34,949 nt of DNA from an uncultured Corynebacterium sp. (GTDB lineage Bacteria; Actinomycetota; Actinomycetes; Mycobacteriales; Mycobacteriaceae), in assembly GCA_946220775.1 (NCBI GenBank), contig CAMIFC010000020.1, forward strand, positions 1 to 34,949, written 5' to 3'. Both the position numbers and the translations under genes were made by a program. The stretch's first letter is position 1. Every line of letters begins with the position of its first letter. The notes under the pieces are model-generated. The model worked only from the letters and a program-made list of their open reading frames with translations. It did not search any database and was not told the origin of the DNA. Below are positions 8,372 to 17,064 of the stretch, in pieces.

Positions 8372-8737
8372 GTGAGCGAAGAGAACAACAGAGCAACCGG
8401 TTCAAACGCCCAGGGCGTTGGCTCCGGCGTGTCTGCGTCTTCCAACGACGCCTTCCGCCCATCTGGCAAGCGCCAAGTCGCCGGCCAGGCCACCACTGCC
8501 CGCGCCACCAGCGCGCAGGCTCCAGAAATCGTTGAGCCACGCCGCAACCCATTCACCGCCATCGCGGATTACATCCGTGGCGTGTTCAGTGAGCTTGGCA
8601 AGGTTATCTGGCCAACCGGTCGCGAGATGGTGAACTACTCCATCGTCGTGCTGGTCTTCCTTGTCCTCATGACTGCCCTCGTGGGCGGCGTCGACTGGAT
8701 TACCGGCCTCGGAGTCCGCTGGGTCTTCGGCGTTTAA
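8372..8737 (+). CDS. secE: preprotein translocase subunit SecE
   Basis: Small essential membrane subunit of the SecYEG channel. The 121-residue protein has a poorly conserved Ser/Ala/Gln-rich N-terminal extension. The conserved SecE core follows: NPFTAIADYIRGVFSELGKVIWPTGRE and one C-terminal membrane helix (VNYSIVVLVFLVLMTALVGGVDWIT). The start is GTG, with AAGGAG seven to eight bases upstream. It sits between tRNA-Trp and nusG as in most bacteria, but here a repeat region and a terminator-like hairpin separate it from nusG. Confidence 0.95.
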   Translation: MSEENNRATGSNAQGVGSGVSASSNDAFRPSGKRQVAGQATTARATSAQAPEIVEPRRNPFTAIADYIRGVFSELGKVIWPTGREMVNYSIVVLVFLVLMTALVGGVDWITGLGVRWVFGV

Positions 8738-8820
8738 CGTTAAGTTCGAGCGCTCCACGTTAAGCTCGAGCGTTCCGCGTTTAGAATCAGACTCGGGCGT
8801 TCGGCGTCTAGCGTCGAACG
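8738..8820. repeat. degenerate tandem repeat after secE
   Basis: Units of about 20 bases of the type CGTTAAGYTCGAGCGYTCC are repeated directly after the secE stop. The first two copies differ at a few positions, and two later copies are more decayed (CGTTTAGAATC..., CGTCTAGCGTC...). No gene overlaps it. Confidence 0.6.
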
Positions 8821-8845
8821 TGCTAAGCTAGCTCACATAAGCTTT

Positions 8846-8879
8846 TCCGCCTCACCAGCTCGGTGCAGGCGGATTTTTA
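8846..8879 (+). terminator. terminator or attenuator between secE and nusG
   Basis: TCCGCCTCACC and CGGTGCAGGCGGA pair, with a small bulge, around a short AGCT loop and are followed by TTTTTATT. The position inside a usually continuous secE-nusG unit suggests partial termination or a separate nusG promoter downstream. Confidence 0.7.
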
Positions 8880-9006
8880 TTGGCAACATGGTCTACATGG
8901 ATTCGACGTATCGTTAACTCGATCCAATAAAAACCAAAAGAAGCCCGATAAAACCCATTAACCTCGGCCAACCGCCGACCCCGCATCTCACTGCAAAGGA
9001 GCCCAC

Positions 9007-9954
9007 ATGAGCGATAACAAAGACCTCAGCGCCGAAGGCCTCGCCGCCGCAGCCCAGGAAGACATTCAGCAGCAGGTTTCGGCCATGCAGCCAAGCTTCT
9101 CCGATGCCGAACCAACCACCACCTCTTCGGACGCCAATGCGTCGAACTCCGGAACCAGTGAGGCTGGCGTCCTAGAAAATGGGGAAGGCGCGGCAAACGA
9201 CGACGCCGCAACGGCAAGCGCGTCGAACGACACGACCGCGGGCGAGGCAACTGCCGCGGACGCCGAGCCAGAGCAGAGCCCCGAGGAAGCGGCAATGGCG
9301 GCCTACCGCAAGCGCCTGCGTGAATTCATGCGCGCGCTGAAGAAGCTGCCGGGCGAGTGGTACATCATTCAGTGCTACTCCGGCTACGAAAACAAGGTGA
9401 AGACCAACCTCGAAATGCGCGCACAGACGCTGGGTGCGGATGAGCAGATCCATGAGGTTGTCGTCCCGATCGAGGAAGTCACTGAGCTCAAGGACGGCAA
9501 GCGCAAGCAGGTTAAGCGCAAGTTGCTGCCGGGTTACGTCCTGGTTCGTATGGAGCTCGACGACGCGTCCTGGTCCGTCGTCCGTGATACGCCGGGCGTG
9601 ACGTCCTTCGTGGGTAACGAAGGCAAGCCGACGCCAGTCAAGATTCGCGAAGTCGCCAAGTTCCTGTTGCCACCGGAGACCGCCACCGCGCAGGAAGGCG
9701 AAGAGGGCGACGCAGCTGGTGTGGACGTATCCGCGACGGGTGTGGCCACCCCGCCGAAGCCAGCATCCGAGAAGGTGGAGGTGGACTACGAGGTTGGCGA
9801 GTCCGTTACCATTCTGTCCGGGCCGTTCGCTTCTGTGTCCGCGACGATCTCCGAGATCGACACTGCGCAGAGCCGCCTGAAGGCGATGGTGTCCATCTTC
9901 GGCCGTGAGACCCCGGTTGAGCTGGAATTTGATCAGGTTGAGAAGCTCAACTAA
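9007..9954 (+). CDS. nusG: transcription elongation/termination factor NusG
   Basis: NusG binds RNA polymerase and links it to Rho and ribosomes. The 315-residue protein starts with a long acidic Ala/Thr/Ser/Glu-rich extension (about residues 1-95). The NGN domain begins near W118 with WYIIQCYSGYENKVKTNLE and continues through VVVPIEEVTELKDGKRKQVKRKLLPGYVLVRM and the TPGVTSFVG region. A further acidic Ala/Gly-rich segment (about residues 225-250) separates it from the C-terminal KOW domain (VGESVTILSGPFASVSATISEID). Long N-terminal extensions are usual in actinobacterial NusG. AAGGAG lies about five bases before the ATG. Confidence 0.96.
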   Translation: MSDNKDLSAEGLAAAAQEDIQQQVSAMQPSFSDAEPTTTSSDANASNSGTSEAGVLENGEGAANDDAATASASNDTTAGEATAADAEPEQSPEEAAMAAYRKRLREFMRALKKLPGEWYIIQCYSGYENKVKTNLEMRAQTLGADEQIHEVVVPIEEVTELKDGKRKQVKRKLLPGYVLVRMELDDASWSVVRDTPGVTSFVGNEGKPTPVKIREVAKFLLPPETATAQEGEEGDAAGVDVSATGVATPPKPASEKVEVDYEVGESVTILSGPFASVSATISEIDTAQSRLKAMVSIFGRETPVELEFDQVEKLN

Positions 9955-9989
9955 ACTCGCTCTGTCTGTCTAGTGGGCTCGGTGGGCCC

Positions 9990-10054
9990 GGCTGGTGACT
10001 GGAACACCCAGGTTGGTGACCGTAATGACCACGGTTAGCGACCAGAACGCCCAG
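9990..10054. repeat. three-copy degenerate tandem repeat upstream of rplK
   Basis: Three consecutive units of 21, 22 and 22 bases share the pattern GGTTGGTGACC..AA..CCCA. They lie between nusG and rplK. Two small hairpins follow (GCCGG/CCGGC at 10082-10098 and CAGGG/CCCTG at 10106-10122). The latter could be part of an rplK leader for L1 autoregulation, but I cannot confirm a known L1 site. Confidence 0.5.
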
Positions 10055-10144
10055 GCAGAGAGAACTTATACACATCCGGTGGCCGGTGAAACTCCGGCAT
10101 CCGGTCAGGGCACAACACCCTGATAACCCGAAAGAGGTAACGCA

Positions 10145-10588
10145 ATGGCACCTAAGAAGAAGGTCAAGGCGCTCATCAAGCTGCAGATCCAGGCTGGCGC
10201 AGCAACCCCAGCACCACCAGTTGGTCCGGCGCTGGGTGCTCACGGTGTAAACATCGTTGAGTTCACGAAGGCCTACAACGCTGCGACCGAGTCCCAGCGC
10301 GGCAACATCGTGCCAGTCGAAATTACGGTCTACGAAGACCGCTCCTTCGACTTCAAGCTGAAGACCCCACCAGCAGCCAAGCTGCTGCTGAAGGCCGCTG
10401 GCCTGCAGAAGGGCTCCGGCGTCCCACACACCGACAAGGTCGGTAAGGTCACCTGGGATCAGTGCAAGGAAATCGCTGAGACCAAGAAGCCAGACCTCAA
10501 CGCCAACGACATCGAGAACGGTGCACGCATCATCGCTGGTACCGCCCGCTCGATGGGTATCACCGTCGAAGGCGCACCGAAGAACTAA
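10145..10588 (+). CDS. rplK: 50S ribosomal protein L11
   Basis: L11 binds 23S rRNA in the GTPase-associated centre. The 147-residue product has the expected [37 protein letters not shown] start, and a C-terminal RNA-binding domain with [20 protein letters not shown] and [21 protein letters not shown]. An AGAGG site precedes the ATG. Codon choice is strongly biased, as in other ribosomal genes here. Followed by rplA after a 101-base gap that also contains one copy of the TGGCGTCC motif. Confidence 0.97.
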
Positions 10589-10689
10589 TTCGGTGACGCC
10601 GGGTGGCGTCCTGAAAAGAAACCGTGGCAGGGCTGCTTGCTGACCCAAAACGACCACAACTCCAACAACAAACCAAGATTGGAACTCTC

Positions 10690-11400
10690 ATGAGCAAGAA
10701 CTCCAAGGCATACCGCGAGGCGGCAGCCAAGATCGACCGCGACCAGAAGTACACCCCGCTGCAGGCAGCGAAGCTGGTCAAGGCAACCTCCTCCAAGAAC
10801 TACGACGCCACCGTGGACGTCTCCCTGCGCCTGGGCGTTGACCCACGCAAGGCCGACCAGCTGGTTCGCGGCACCGTCTCCCTGCCAAACGGCACCGGTA
10901 AGGACGTCCGCGTCGTCGTGTTCGCCGAAGGCCCGAACGCCACCGCCGCTGAAGAAGCAGGCGCTGACTTCGTTGGCTCCGCAGACCTGATCGAGAAGAT
11001 CCAGGGCGGCTGGACCGACTTCGACGCAGCGATCGCAACCCCAGACCAGATGGCCAAGGTTGGCCGCGTTGCCCGCGTCCTCGGCCCACGTGGTCTGATG
11101 CCGAACCCGAAGACCGGCACCGTGACCCCAGACGTCGCGAAGGCAGTCAAGGAAATCAAGGGCGGCAAGATCACCTTCCGCGTGGACAAGGCCTCCAACC
11201 TGCACGCACTGATCGGTAAGGCATCCTTCACCGAGAAGGCACTGGCCGAGAACTACGGCGCACTCATCGACGAGCTGCTGCGTATCAAGCCATCCGCTTC
11301 GAAGGGCAAGTACATCAAGAAGGTCACGCTGTCCTCCACGAACGGCCCAGGCGTCCCAGTTGACGAGTCCATCGTGAAGGGCTACGCCGAAGAGGCTTAA
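10690..11400 (+). CDS. rplA: 50S ribosomal protein L1
   Basis: L1 forms the L1 stalk and can repress its own operon by binding the leader. I place the start at the ATG giving MSKNSKAYREAAAKID, which matches relatives; an in-frame GTG 66 bases upstream would add residues not seen in L1. The 236-residue product shows LVKATSSKNYDATVDVSLRLGVDPRKADQ, VRGTVSLPNGTGK, GLMPNPKTGTVTPDV and KGKYIKKVTLSSTNGPGV. It ends the rplK-rplA pair; a terminator follows about 165 bases later. Confidence 0.97.
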   Translation: MSKNSKAYREAAAKIDRDQKYTPLQAAKLVKATSSKNYDATVDVSLRLGVDPRKADQLVRGTVSLPNGTGKDVRVVVFAEGPNATAAEEAGADFVGSADLIEKIQGGWTDFDAAIATPDQMAKVGRVARVLGPRGLMPNPKTGTVTPDVAKAVKEIKGGKITFRVDKASNLHALIGKASFTEKALAENYGALIDELLRIKPSASKGKYIKKVTLSSTNGPGVPVDESIVKGYAEEA

Positions 11401-11564
11401 GGCTTCGGGGTTGGTGGGGGTTTGGCTGGTCGGGCGGTCGTGCTGGCTGGCTGGTTGAGTGGCCGCGCTGGCTGGCTGGCTGGTCGCGCTGGTTGGATGC
11501 TGGTCGGGGCCACCCTCCCCGCCGATCGTGCCGCCGCCACCGCCGCTGAACCCCGTAATCTTTG

Positions 11565-11604
11565 ACCCGCTGAACTGACTTTGTGTCGGTTTGGCGGGTT
11601 TTTC
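11565..11604 (+). terminator. rplA terminator, twin of the rpoC terminator
   Basis: ACCCGC ... AAC ... GAC pairs with GTC ... GTT ... GCGGGT around TTTGT and is followed by TTTTCT. The sequence, including flanking TTTRACCCGCTGAACTG and TCTATGCG, is nearly the same as that after rpoC. Confidence 0.85.
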
Positions 11605-11660
11605 TATGCGCTGGGGTGATCGCCATGGAGGTGACCCCGTTGTCGTGATCTCGCTGCGAG

Positions 11661-11733
11661 CATGTCAAGTTAGCTGACAAACGGGGTGGTTTTGGCGTGT
11701 TTTTGGGGTGAGTTTGTCAGCTAACTTCACATG
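11661..11733. repeat. AGTTAGCTGACA-family hairpin, copy 1
   Basis: Arms of 22 bases (11661-11682 and 11712-11733) match at 21 positions and enclose a 29-base G/T-rich spacer. The core is AAGTTAGCTGACAAAC. The flanking CATG/CATG also pairs. Confidence 0.8.
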
Positions 11734-11864
11734 GACGGTGATGGGGGAGGGGAAGGCAGCGGTGGAGTTGCGGTGGGATATTGGGGGTGGTGATGGCGGA
11801 GGGTTGGACCTTATTGGCCTAGGATTGCCGCCGACTTCGTGAGGGGAGCCGGCCCGTGGCAGGG

Positions 11865-11935
11865 GTGTGAAGTTGGCTGACAAACGGGGCGGTTTTGGTG
11901 CGTGTTTCGGCCATTTTTGTCAGCTAACTTGACAC
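11865..11935. repeat. AGTTAGCTGACA-family hairpin, copy 2
   Basis: Arms of 20 bases (11865-11884 and 11916-11935) pair at 18 positions around a 31-base spacer. The spacer begins CGGGGCGGTTTTGG, similar to that of copy 1 about 200 bases away, so the two may be duplicates. Confidence 0.8.
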
Positions 11936-12139
11936 GGGCGGGGTCGAGGCGTGGTGATGGGCCTTGTGGAGCGTGGGGTGGAAGTGTTTATGCAGGTCAG
12001 AGAGGGGGCTGCACTGCACTGAGCGCTGGGCTGAGCAGCTACCAGCGCCCGCCGAGCGCTGGGCCAGGCGGGCGACGGGCCAGGCAACCCGCTGAGCGCA
12101 GCGCCCGCCCAGCGTCGCGGCAGCCACCAGCTCCCGCAC

Positions 12140-12877
12140 CTACCGCTTCTTGCTCTGCTTCGTCGCACTCCACACCATGACAACCAGCAGCACAACCGTG
12201 ATCCACAGCGCGTACGTGTTGACCTGCTCAACCACCGAAATCACTTGTTCGCCGTAGCGCACTCCCAGGTAGGCGAAGAAGGCGTTGGTCGCGAGGACTC
12301 CTGCGGCATTGAGCCCCATCACAAACCAGAATCCCATTCGACGAATGCCGGCCAGCAAGTTCGCGATCACGATTGTCGGCACAAACGGGATGTACGAAAG
12401 TACGATGGCGGCTGCGAGTGTGGCGGGCTTGGCGTCCTGTAAACGGACGGCCCAACGCTGCAGACGCCGGGAATTTGCAACCGACATGCGCAGGTATTCT
12501 TGGCCCCATTTGCGGCCGATGAGCCACCACAACGGCACGGCTTTTAGCGCCCCGACCAGCGTAAACGCGACGATGAGCGCCGCGGGGGTGCCACCCTCCG
12601 TCGATTGCGCGCCGCCGACGATCGAGGACGTGTAGCCGCCGACCATCAGCGCGTACGCGATCGGGTGGTTGAGCAGCCAGACGCGCAGCGGCATCATGGC
12701 GAAACTGAAAACCGTCGCGATGACCATGTACGCCCACATGAGTTTGTCGATGCGGTCGGGCTTGCCAATGAAATCCGGGATGTCCGGGTCAGCGACAGCG
12801 CCGGGGCGCTGGGCGTCGGCGGCGCCGGAGCATGCGTCATCGTCGGTGGGCTGGTTGGGGTTTGGGTTCGCGTTCAT
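12140..12877 (-). CDS. DedA/VTT-type integral membrane protein
   Basis: A 245-residue protein with a hydrophilic Asn/Pro/Asp-rich N-terminus (about 45 residues) and five to six hydrophobic segments. The conserved-looking part, AIVLSYIPFVPTIVIANLLAGIRRMGFWFVMGLNAAGVL followed by YLGVRYGEQV, resembles the VTT (DedA/TVP38) core: an amphipathic re-entrant helix with P and R, then GxxxxxNxxG. DedA proteins are lipid scramblases or flippases involved in membrane homeostasis; the exact substrate is unknown. It faces rplA tail to tail and is divergent from the wall-protein gene, with a 341-base spacer. Family call is moderate, because the key acidic residues of DedA are not obvious. Confidence 0.65.
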   Translation of the reverse strand: MNANPNPNQPTDDDACSGAADAQRPGAVADPDIPDFIGKPDRIDKLMWAYMVIATVFSFAMMPLRVWLLNHPIAYALMVGGYTSSIVGGAQSTEGGTPAALIVAFTLVGALKAVPLWWLIGRKWGQEYLRMSVANSRRLQRWAVRLQDAKPATLAAAIVLSYIPFVPTIVIANLLAGIRRMGFWFVMGLNAAGVLATNAFFAYLGVRYGEQVISVVEQVNTYALWITVVLLVVMVWSATKQSKKR

Positions 12878-13218
12878 TGTTGGTCATGTTAGGCGACCGG
12901 CCGCGCGTCCGTTGCGTTGCGTTGGCGGTGTGACCTACCTCCCATAGGACGCCAACCCCCATCGCGTTCCACCATCGAATTCACGTGACCCAAACCATGA
13001 ATTTGCGTGCCATAAACCATATGGGGGTGGCCATTTTCAATAAGCCACCCCCGGTAAAGGCAAATCGTTTTCAGTCGGCGCGGTTCTCGGCTATCTTAAA
13101 CGGGTATCAATGGCCTGAAAACTGACTGTGGTTGTCATGCCTATTTGCCCAGGGCACTTGCACCCAGCAGCCAGGCGTTTTCACCAGAACTTTTCCCGCA
13201 ATCGACTTCAGGAGAATA
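12878..13218. other. divergent control region of the DedA-like gene and the anchored-repeat locus
   Basis: This 341-base region carries a perfect hairpin, GGGGGTGGC/GCCACCCCC, an inverted pair GTTTTCAG (13067-13074) and CTGAAAAC, and a possible -10 TATCTT (13092-13097) for the plus-strand operon. It is AT-richer than its surroundings, as expected of a promoter region. No gene is supported within it. Confidence 0.6.
13023..13052. promoter_or_regulatory. perfect hairpin upstream of the wall-protein gene
   Basis: Nine-base perfect arms GGGGGTGGC and GCCACCCCC surround the 12-base loop CATTTTCAATAA. There is no T run, so it is more likely an operator, an mRNA structure, or a boundary element than a terminator. 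Confidence 0.55.
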
Positions 13219-14436
13219 ATGTCTCACCTAGTTGCGCCTGCCCACCCGCGCACGCCTTCGAGCGTGTCGCGACACACGCAGTCCAGCGCGTCACACCGCG
13301 CTTCGTTCAACAAAATCCTTCGTGCCGCCCTCCGAATGGGCCTGGCACTCGTTCTCGCCATCGCTGGGCCTGTGGCTGCAGCGGGCTTCACCCCTGGCGT
13401 CCTTGGAAAAGCAGCCGCACAGGGCGTGATCGATCACGGTCACGTCGACGCCTTCAACGTCACGGCGGAGGGCGGCAATCTGCGCCTGGACCTCAAGGAG
13501 GACGTCACTGGCCAGCATGTGCGTCGTGCGCCGGAGTCCGTCGTGCTGAAGATCAAGCAGCAGGCGTACACGGATAAGGTGAAGTCCGTGAAGGGGGTCG
13601 GCGAGGCAGGTTACTACCTGCCCATTACTCAGGACCCCAATCTGGTATGGCCAGGCTGGGACACCCAGGCCTTGGCGGGTACCCCTTTCTCGGGTGTGAA
13701 CATCGTCTTTGACCAGGTCGCTGGCCCAGGCAACGTGTACCTGTTCAGCACCTCCGGGTTTGGCGAGGTGCAGTCGCTGCTGAATAACGGCTCCACTCGC
13801 GTGACGAATGGTGTTGCGATTCCACAGACGCGTCCGGCGCACACGCACGCTAACTGGGTGTTCTCCCAGCCGGGTACGTACAAGATGCGCGTGTACGCGC
13901 AGGGTAAGGACTCCAACGGCAACGTCAACAAGTCCAACGTCGCTACCTACACCTGGTCGGTGGGCGATGGCTCGGCACCGAAGTCTTCGAACAAGTCTGG
14001 TGCTGCGGGCACGGCGGCCTCGAATTCCGCTTCTGGTGCGAACTCGGCAGCCGGTGTGTCCGGTAAGTCCGGCGCAAGCGGCACCGGCACCGGCGCATTG
14101 GGCGCCAACGGCGGCACCTCGGCTTCCGGCCTTTCGGGCACTGGTGCATCCGGTGCATCCGGCGCATTGGCATCCGGAGATGTCGGCACCTTGGGGGGTT
14201 CGAACATCGAGGAGCTCCCAGGTCTGTCCGCTGACGGTGGTACGGGCGCCGTCCCGGCTGGCTCCGGTCAGCTCGCCAACACGGGTGTAGAGCCAACCAC
14301 TGTTGCTCTCGTCACCCTTGGTTTGGGCCTCACCGTGTTCGGTGTGGGCTGGGTGCTGCTCAACCGCGGTGCCCTGCAGGCTACGGGTGGTGGCGCTTCT
14401 CGTCGAGGACGCAACTCCCGCAGCTCGCAGAAGTAG
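13219..14436 (+). CDS. surface-anchored repeat-domain protein with LANTG sorting signal
   Basis: A 405-residue cell-wall protein. The ATG at 13219 is chosen because AGGAG lies four bases upstream; the frame continues to an earlier ATG without a good ribosome site. A long signal peptide ends near residue 68 (LALVLAIAGPVAAAG ... KAAAQG). One actinobacterial surface-anchored domain (about residues 70-250) shows the family marks VIDHGHVDAF, VWPGWDTQ, VAGPGNVYLF and HTHANWVFSQPGTYKMRV. A Ser/Gly/Ala linker follows, then the sortase motif LANTG (residues 352-356), a membrane helix and a basic tail. It leads the operon with the ABC genes. No sortase gene is in the window, so a housekeeping sortase must act elsewhere. 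A duplicated AGAAGTAGTGA flanks its stop. Confidence 0.9.
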   Translation: MSHLVAPAHPRTPSSVSRHTQSSASHRASFNKILRAALRMGLALVLAIAGPVAAAGFTPGVLGKAAAQGVIDHGHVDAFNVTAEGGNLRLDLKEDVTGQHVRRAPESVVLKIKQQAYTDKVKSVKGVGEAGYYLPITQDPNLVWPGWDTQALAGTPFSGVNIVFDQVAGPGNVYLFSTSGFGEVQSLLNNGSTRVTNGVAIPQTRPAHTHANWVFSQPGTYKMRVYAQGKDSNGNVNKSNVATYTWSVGDGSAPKSSNKSGAAGTAASNSASGANSAAGVSGKSGASGTGTGALGANGGTSASGLSGTGASGASGALASGDVGTLGGSNIEELPGLSADGGTGAVPAGSGQLANTGVEPTTVALVTLGLGLTVFGVGWVLLNRGALQATGGGASRRGRNSRSSQK

Positions 14437-14481
14437 TGACGATAAGTCACAAGAAGTAGTGAAGAAGAAATAGACGTTTTC

Positions 14482-17064
14482 ATGGCTCAGTCAGCCGACA
14501 ACACCAGTGCAGCGCGTAAGGCTAAGGCAAAACAGATCACGGGCGCGGTCGTCACGGCAGGAGTAGTGGCTCTCAGCGCGAGTGCCTGCAGCAGCTCCGA
14601 CCAAGTCATGCCACCCACCGCCGCGCACTTCACCCAGGCTGCGCACACCAACGATGCGCACACCAACAACGGCCACAACAGCCACGACGCCCACCCCCAC
14701 GGCCACTCCAACGCACCCGGCGCCGCATCGGGTGATCAGCAGGATTCCGGCCTCAACGTCGTCACGACGACCCCCATCCTCGGGGACATCACCAGCAACA
14801 TTGTTGGTTACGAAGGCCGGGTGACGTCCTTAATCCCGGCGGGCGCGGATCCGCACACCTTCGAGCCGACGCTGCGGGCGGTGCGTAACGTCGCGAATGC
14901 GGACGCCATTTTCACCAACGGCTTGCTGCTGGAACCGCAGGCGATCACGGAGATGGTCAATAATTCGTCTCCGGAATCGACGCCAGTGGTGCCAGTCGGG
15001 GAGGAGTTCGTCGCAAATAAGGGGCTGGCGCGCAGATTGGTGGAAAACCAGGCGCTGGACTCCGTGTGGCTCGGGCTGCGCACCCGGAACGTGGAAAATA
15101 TCAAAGACCCAGTGCGATTCCAGGTCACCGACGTCGAGGGGCCGGGCCGAGCTGCCGCGTTCATTACAGGCACGTTCGGCAACCCGGAAATCTTCTTCTC
15201 CAGCCACGATGGGTTGGATGATAAGGACGCCGCCGAGCTGCCGGCTGGTGCGCACACTCACATGAGCTGGGCATTCAGTGAACCGGGGATTTATAAGATT
15301 CACGTGCGCGCCGGTGCTGGGAAGAAGAAGGTCAAGGACGTCCTCACCGTGGCCGTCGGCATCCCAGCGACCTCTCCGGAACTGGCTGGACGCACCATCG
15401 TGGATCGCGGACACCAGGATCTCACCCTCGATGGCGCGGCCAATGAGCTGCGCATCACCGGTGACGCGGGCAACGTCCCACTGGACGAGGCCGTCATTGA
15501 GGTTCCAACCCGCGTGCTCAACAACGTGCCCGCCAATCGCGAGTACCGATTCCTCGGCAAGCCAGATGAGGAAACCTACCTGCTGCCGCAAGCCGTGCTG
15601 GGCAAGCACATTCACGGCGAGCTTGATCCGCACATCTGGCACGATGCTGGGCTGATGAAGAACGTGGTGGAAGGGGTCCGCGACCAGCTGATCCAGATCG
15701 ACCCCGCCCGCCAGAAGGCCTACACCGACAACGCGCGGGCTTACCTCGCGGAGCTGACCGACCTCGACCAGGAAGTCCGTGGCGATATCGCCACCATCCC
15801 GGCCAGCCAGCGGAAACTGGTGACGGCCCACGATAGCTTCGGCTACCTCTCGCAGGCTTATGGACTGGACTCCGCAGGCTTCATCACCCCGAACCCGGAC
15901 GTGGAGCCGAGTACCCGCCAGCTGATTCGCCTTTCTCGCACTCTGGAAAACCTCCGGGTCCCAGCGGTGTTTGTGGAGCCCACCCGGGCCGGCACCGCGC
16001 CAGACCTGATCCGCATCGCTGAAGGTCTGAACATTGACGTCTGCACCCTCAATGGCGACACCCTCGCACCGAACGACCACAGTTATGTCGGCACGATGCG
16101 AGCCAACGCCAAGGAACTCACCGGTTGCCTCGGCGCCACGGATGCTGCGGCGGGGGAGGGGCGCGACCGGGTGGCGTCCCCACGAATTGAAATGACGGCC
16201 AACACCTTCGGCGACGAAGAATCGGCGCTGAAGCAAACGGTCACCGACGACGAGGATGTCGCCGCTCCGGGTACCGCATCGACCGCCGAGCGTGGCCACT
16301 ACGACCTCGGCATTCAGTGGGCACCCGACGGCGACCTGGACATGAAGCTGCGCGACGATTCCGAGGCGAAGCCGATCTGGCGTAACACCGAGGACGTTGT
16401 TTTTGATGTTTCGGATGCCACCCAGCTGACACTCCCCACCGACTCCGGCGATACGTACTCCTTCACGGGGGCGAAGGCCGGAGACAAGGTATGGGTCCTC
16501 CCGCAGACAGAGAGTCCTGACGCGCCATGGCTGGGTTGGAACACCCAATCGCCACAGCTCAATCAGCAATTCAAGGACGGAATGAATCTGCGACTGCTGG
16601 GGCATCAGGGTCCGGGTGACCTCTCGCTGTTCCTGCAGAACGGCACTTTTGAGGAACCGCAGGTGTTGTGGTCCACGGTTGAGGGGCAGTCGGGGCAAGC
16701 AGGCGGTCGTAACGAGATTTACGTTGACATGAACACTCACGTCCACGCGAATTGGGTATTCACCGAACCAGGTGTGCACAAAATCGCGGTCGGCGCCACG
16801 GGCATTGACGTGAACGGCGAGGAGCACTCCACCGTCCACGTGCTGAAGTTCGCGGTGGGCGCTAGCCCTGAAGAAGCCCATGGCGTGAGCTGGGATGGGG
16901 AATTGCCGTCTGCAACCGATACGGGTGAAACCGCGTCGGAAGGGGCCGGTGAATCCTCGAAGGCGCCACTGTTTATCGCGATCGCGGTGGCGGTCGTCGT
17001 TGTTGTTGCGGGTGTCTTCTGGATTGCTCGCAGCCGTAAATCGAAGAAGGAGGCCGGTTGGTGA
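14482..17064 (+). CDS. anchored-repeat ABC transporter substrate-binding lipoprotein, Zn/Mn type
   Basis: An 860-residue binding protein of the ZnuA/MntA class with added surface domains. Seen: signal peptide with lipobox-like SASAC (Cys36); a His-rich stretch (about residues 49-76) with many H and HxH; the binding-protein start LNVVTTTPILGDITSNI; candidate ligands H125 (DPHTFEP), H384 (DPHIWHD), H450 (AHDSFGY) and D526 (NGDTLAP). An about 190-residue surface-repeat segment lies between the first and second ligand, with AHTHMSWAFSEPGIYKIHV and GHQDLTLDG. A second repeat domain (about residues 603-795) has ERGHYDLG, PWLGWNTQ, HQGPGDLSLF and HVHANWVFTEPGVHKI. A membrane helix and basic tail end the protein. 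It overlaps the ATPase gene by four bases. The substrate is probably zinc or manganese, by homology only. Confidence 0.9.
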   Translation: MAQSADNTSAARKAKAKQITGAVVTAGVVALSASACSSSDQVMPPTAAHFTQAAHTNDAHTNNGHNSHDAHPHGHSNAPGAASGDQQDSGLNVVTTTPILGDITSNIVGYEGRVTSLIPAGADPHTFEPTLRAVRNVANADAIFTNGLLLEPQAITEMVNNSSPESTPVVPVGEEFVANKGLARRLVENQALDSVWLGLRTRNVENIKDPVRFQVTDVEGPGRAAAFITGTFGNPEIFFSSHDGLDDKDAAELPAGAHTHMSWAFSEPGIYKIHVRAGAGKKKVKDVLTVAVGIPATSPELAGRTIVDRGHQDLTLDGAANELRITGDAGNVPLDEAVIEVPTRVLNNVPANREYRFLGKPDEETYLLPQAVLGKHIHGELDPHIWHDAGLMKNVVEGVRDQLIQIDPARQKAYTDNARAYLAELTDLDQEVRGDIATIPASQRKLVTAHDSFGYLSQAYGLDSAGFITPNPDVEPSTRQLIRLSRTLENLRVPAVFVEPTRAGTAPDLIRIAEGLNIDVCTLNGDTLAPNDHSYVGTMRANAKELTGCLGATDAAAGEGRDRVASPRIEMTANTFGDEESALKQTVTDDEDVAAPGTASTAERGHYDLGIQWAPDGDLDMKLRDDSEAKPIWRNTEDVVFDVSDATQLTLPTDSGDTYSFTGAKAGDKVWVLPQTESPDAPWLGWNTQSPQLNQQFKDGMNLRLLGHQGPGDLSLFLQNGTFEEPQVLWSTVEGQSGQAGGRNEIYVDMNTHVHANWVFTEPGVHKIAVGATGIDVNGEEHSTVHVLKFAVGASPEEAHGVSWDGELPSATDTGETASEGAGESSKAPLFIAIAVAVVVVVAGVFWIARSRKSKKEAGW

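Larger units (their letters stand above)
11401..12139. other. gene-free, repeat-rich gap between rplA and the DedA-like gene
   Basis: This 739-base stretch has no supported gene. In order it holds a low-complexity GCTGGCTGG-type run (about 11420-11510), an intrinsic terminator, two members of the AGTTAGCTGACA hairpin family, and a GC-rich run of GAGCGCTGGGC/GCCCAGCG-like repeats (about 12015-12120). Confidence 0.7.

Noticed and set aside
10066..10074. TTATACACA, one mismatch from a DnaA box
   Set aside because: A single isolated match near ribosomal genes; no cluster and no origin genes nearby.
13132..13218. Upstream ATG extending the LANTG protein by 29 residues
   Set aside because: No ribosome site there, while AGGAG precedes the ATG at 13219, and the shorter form already has a long signal peptide.
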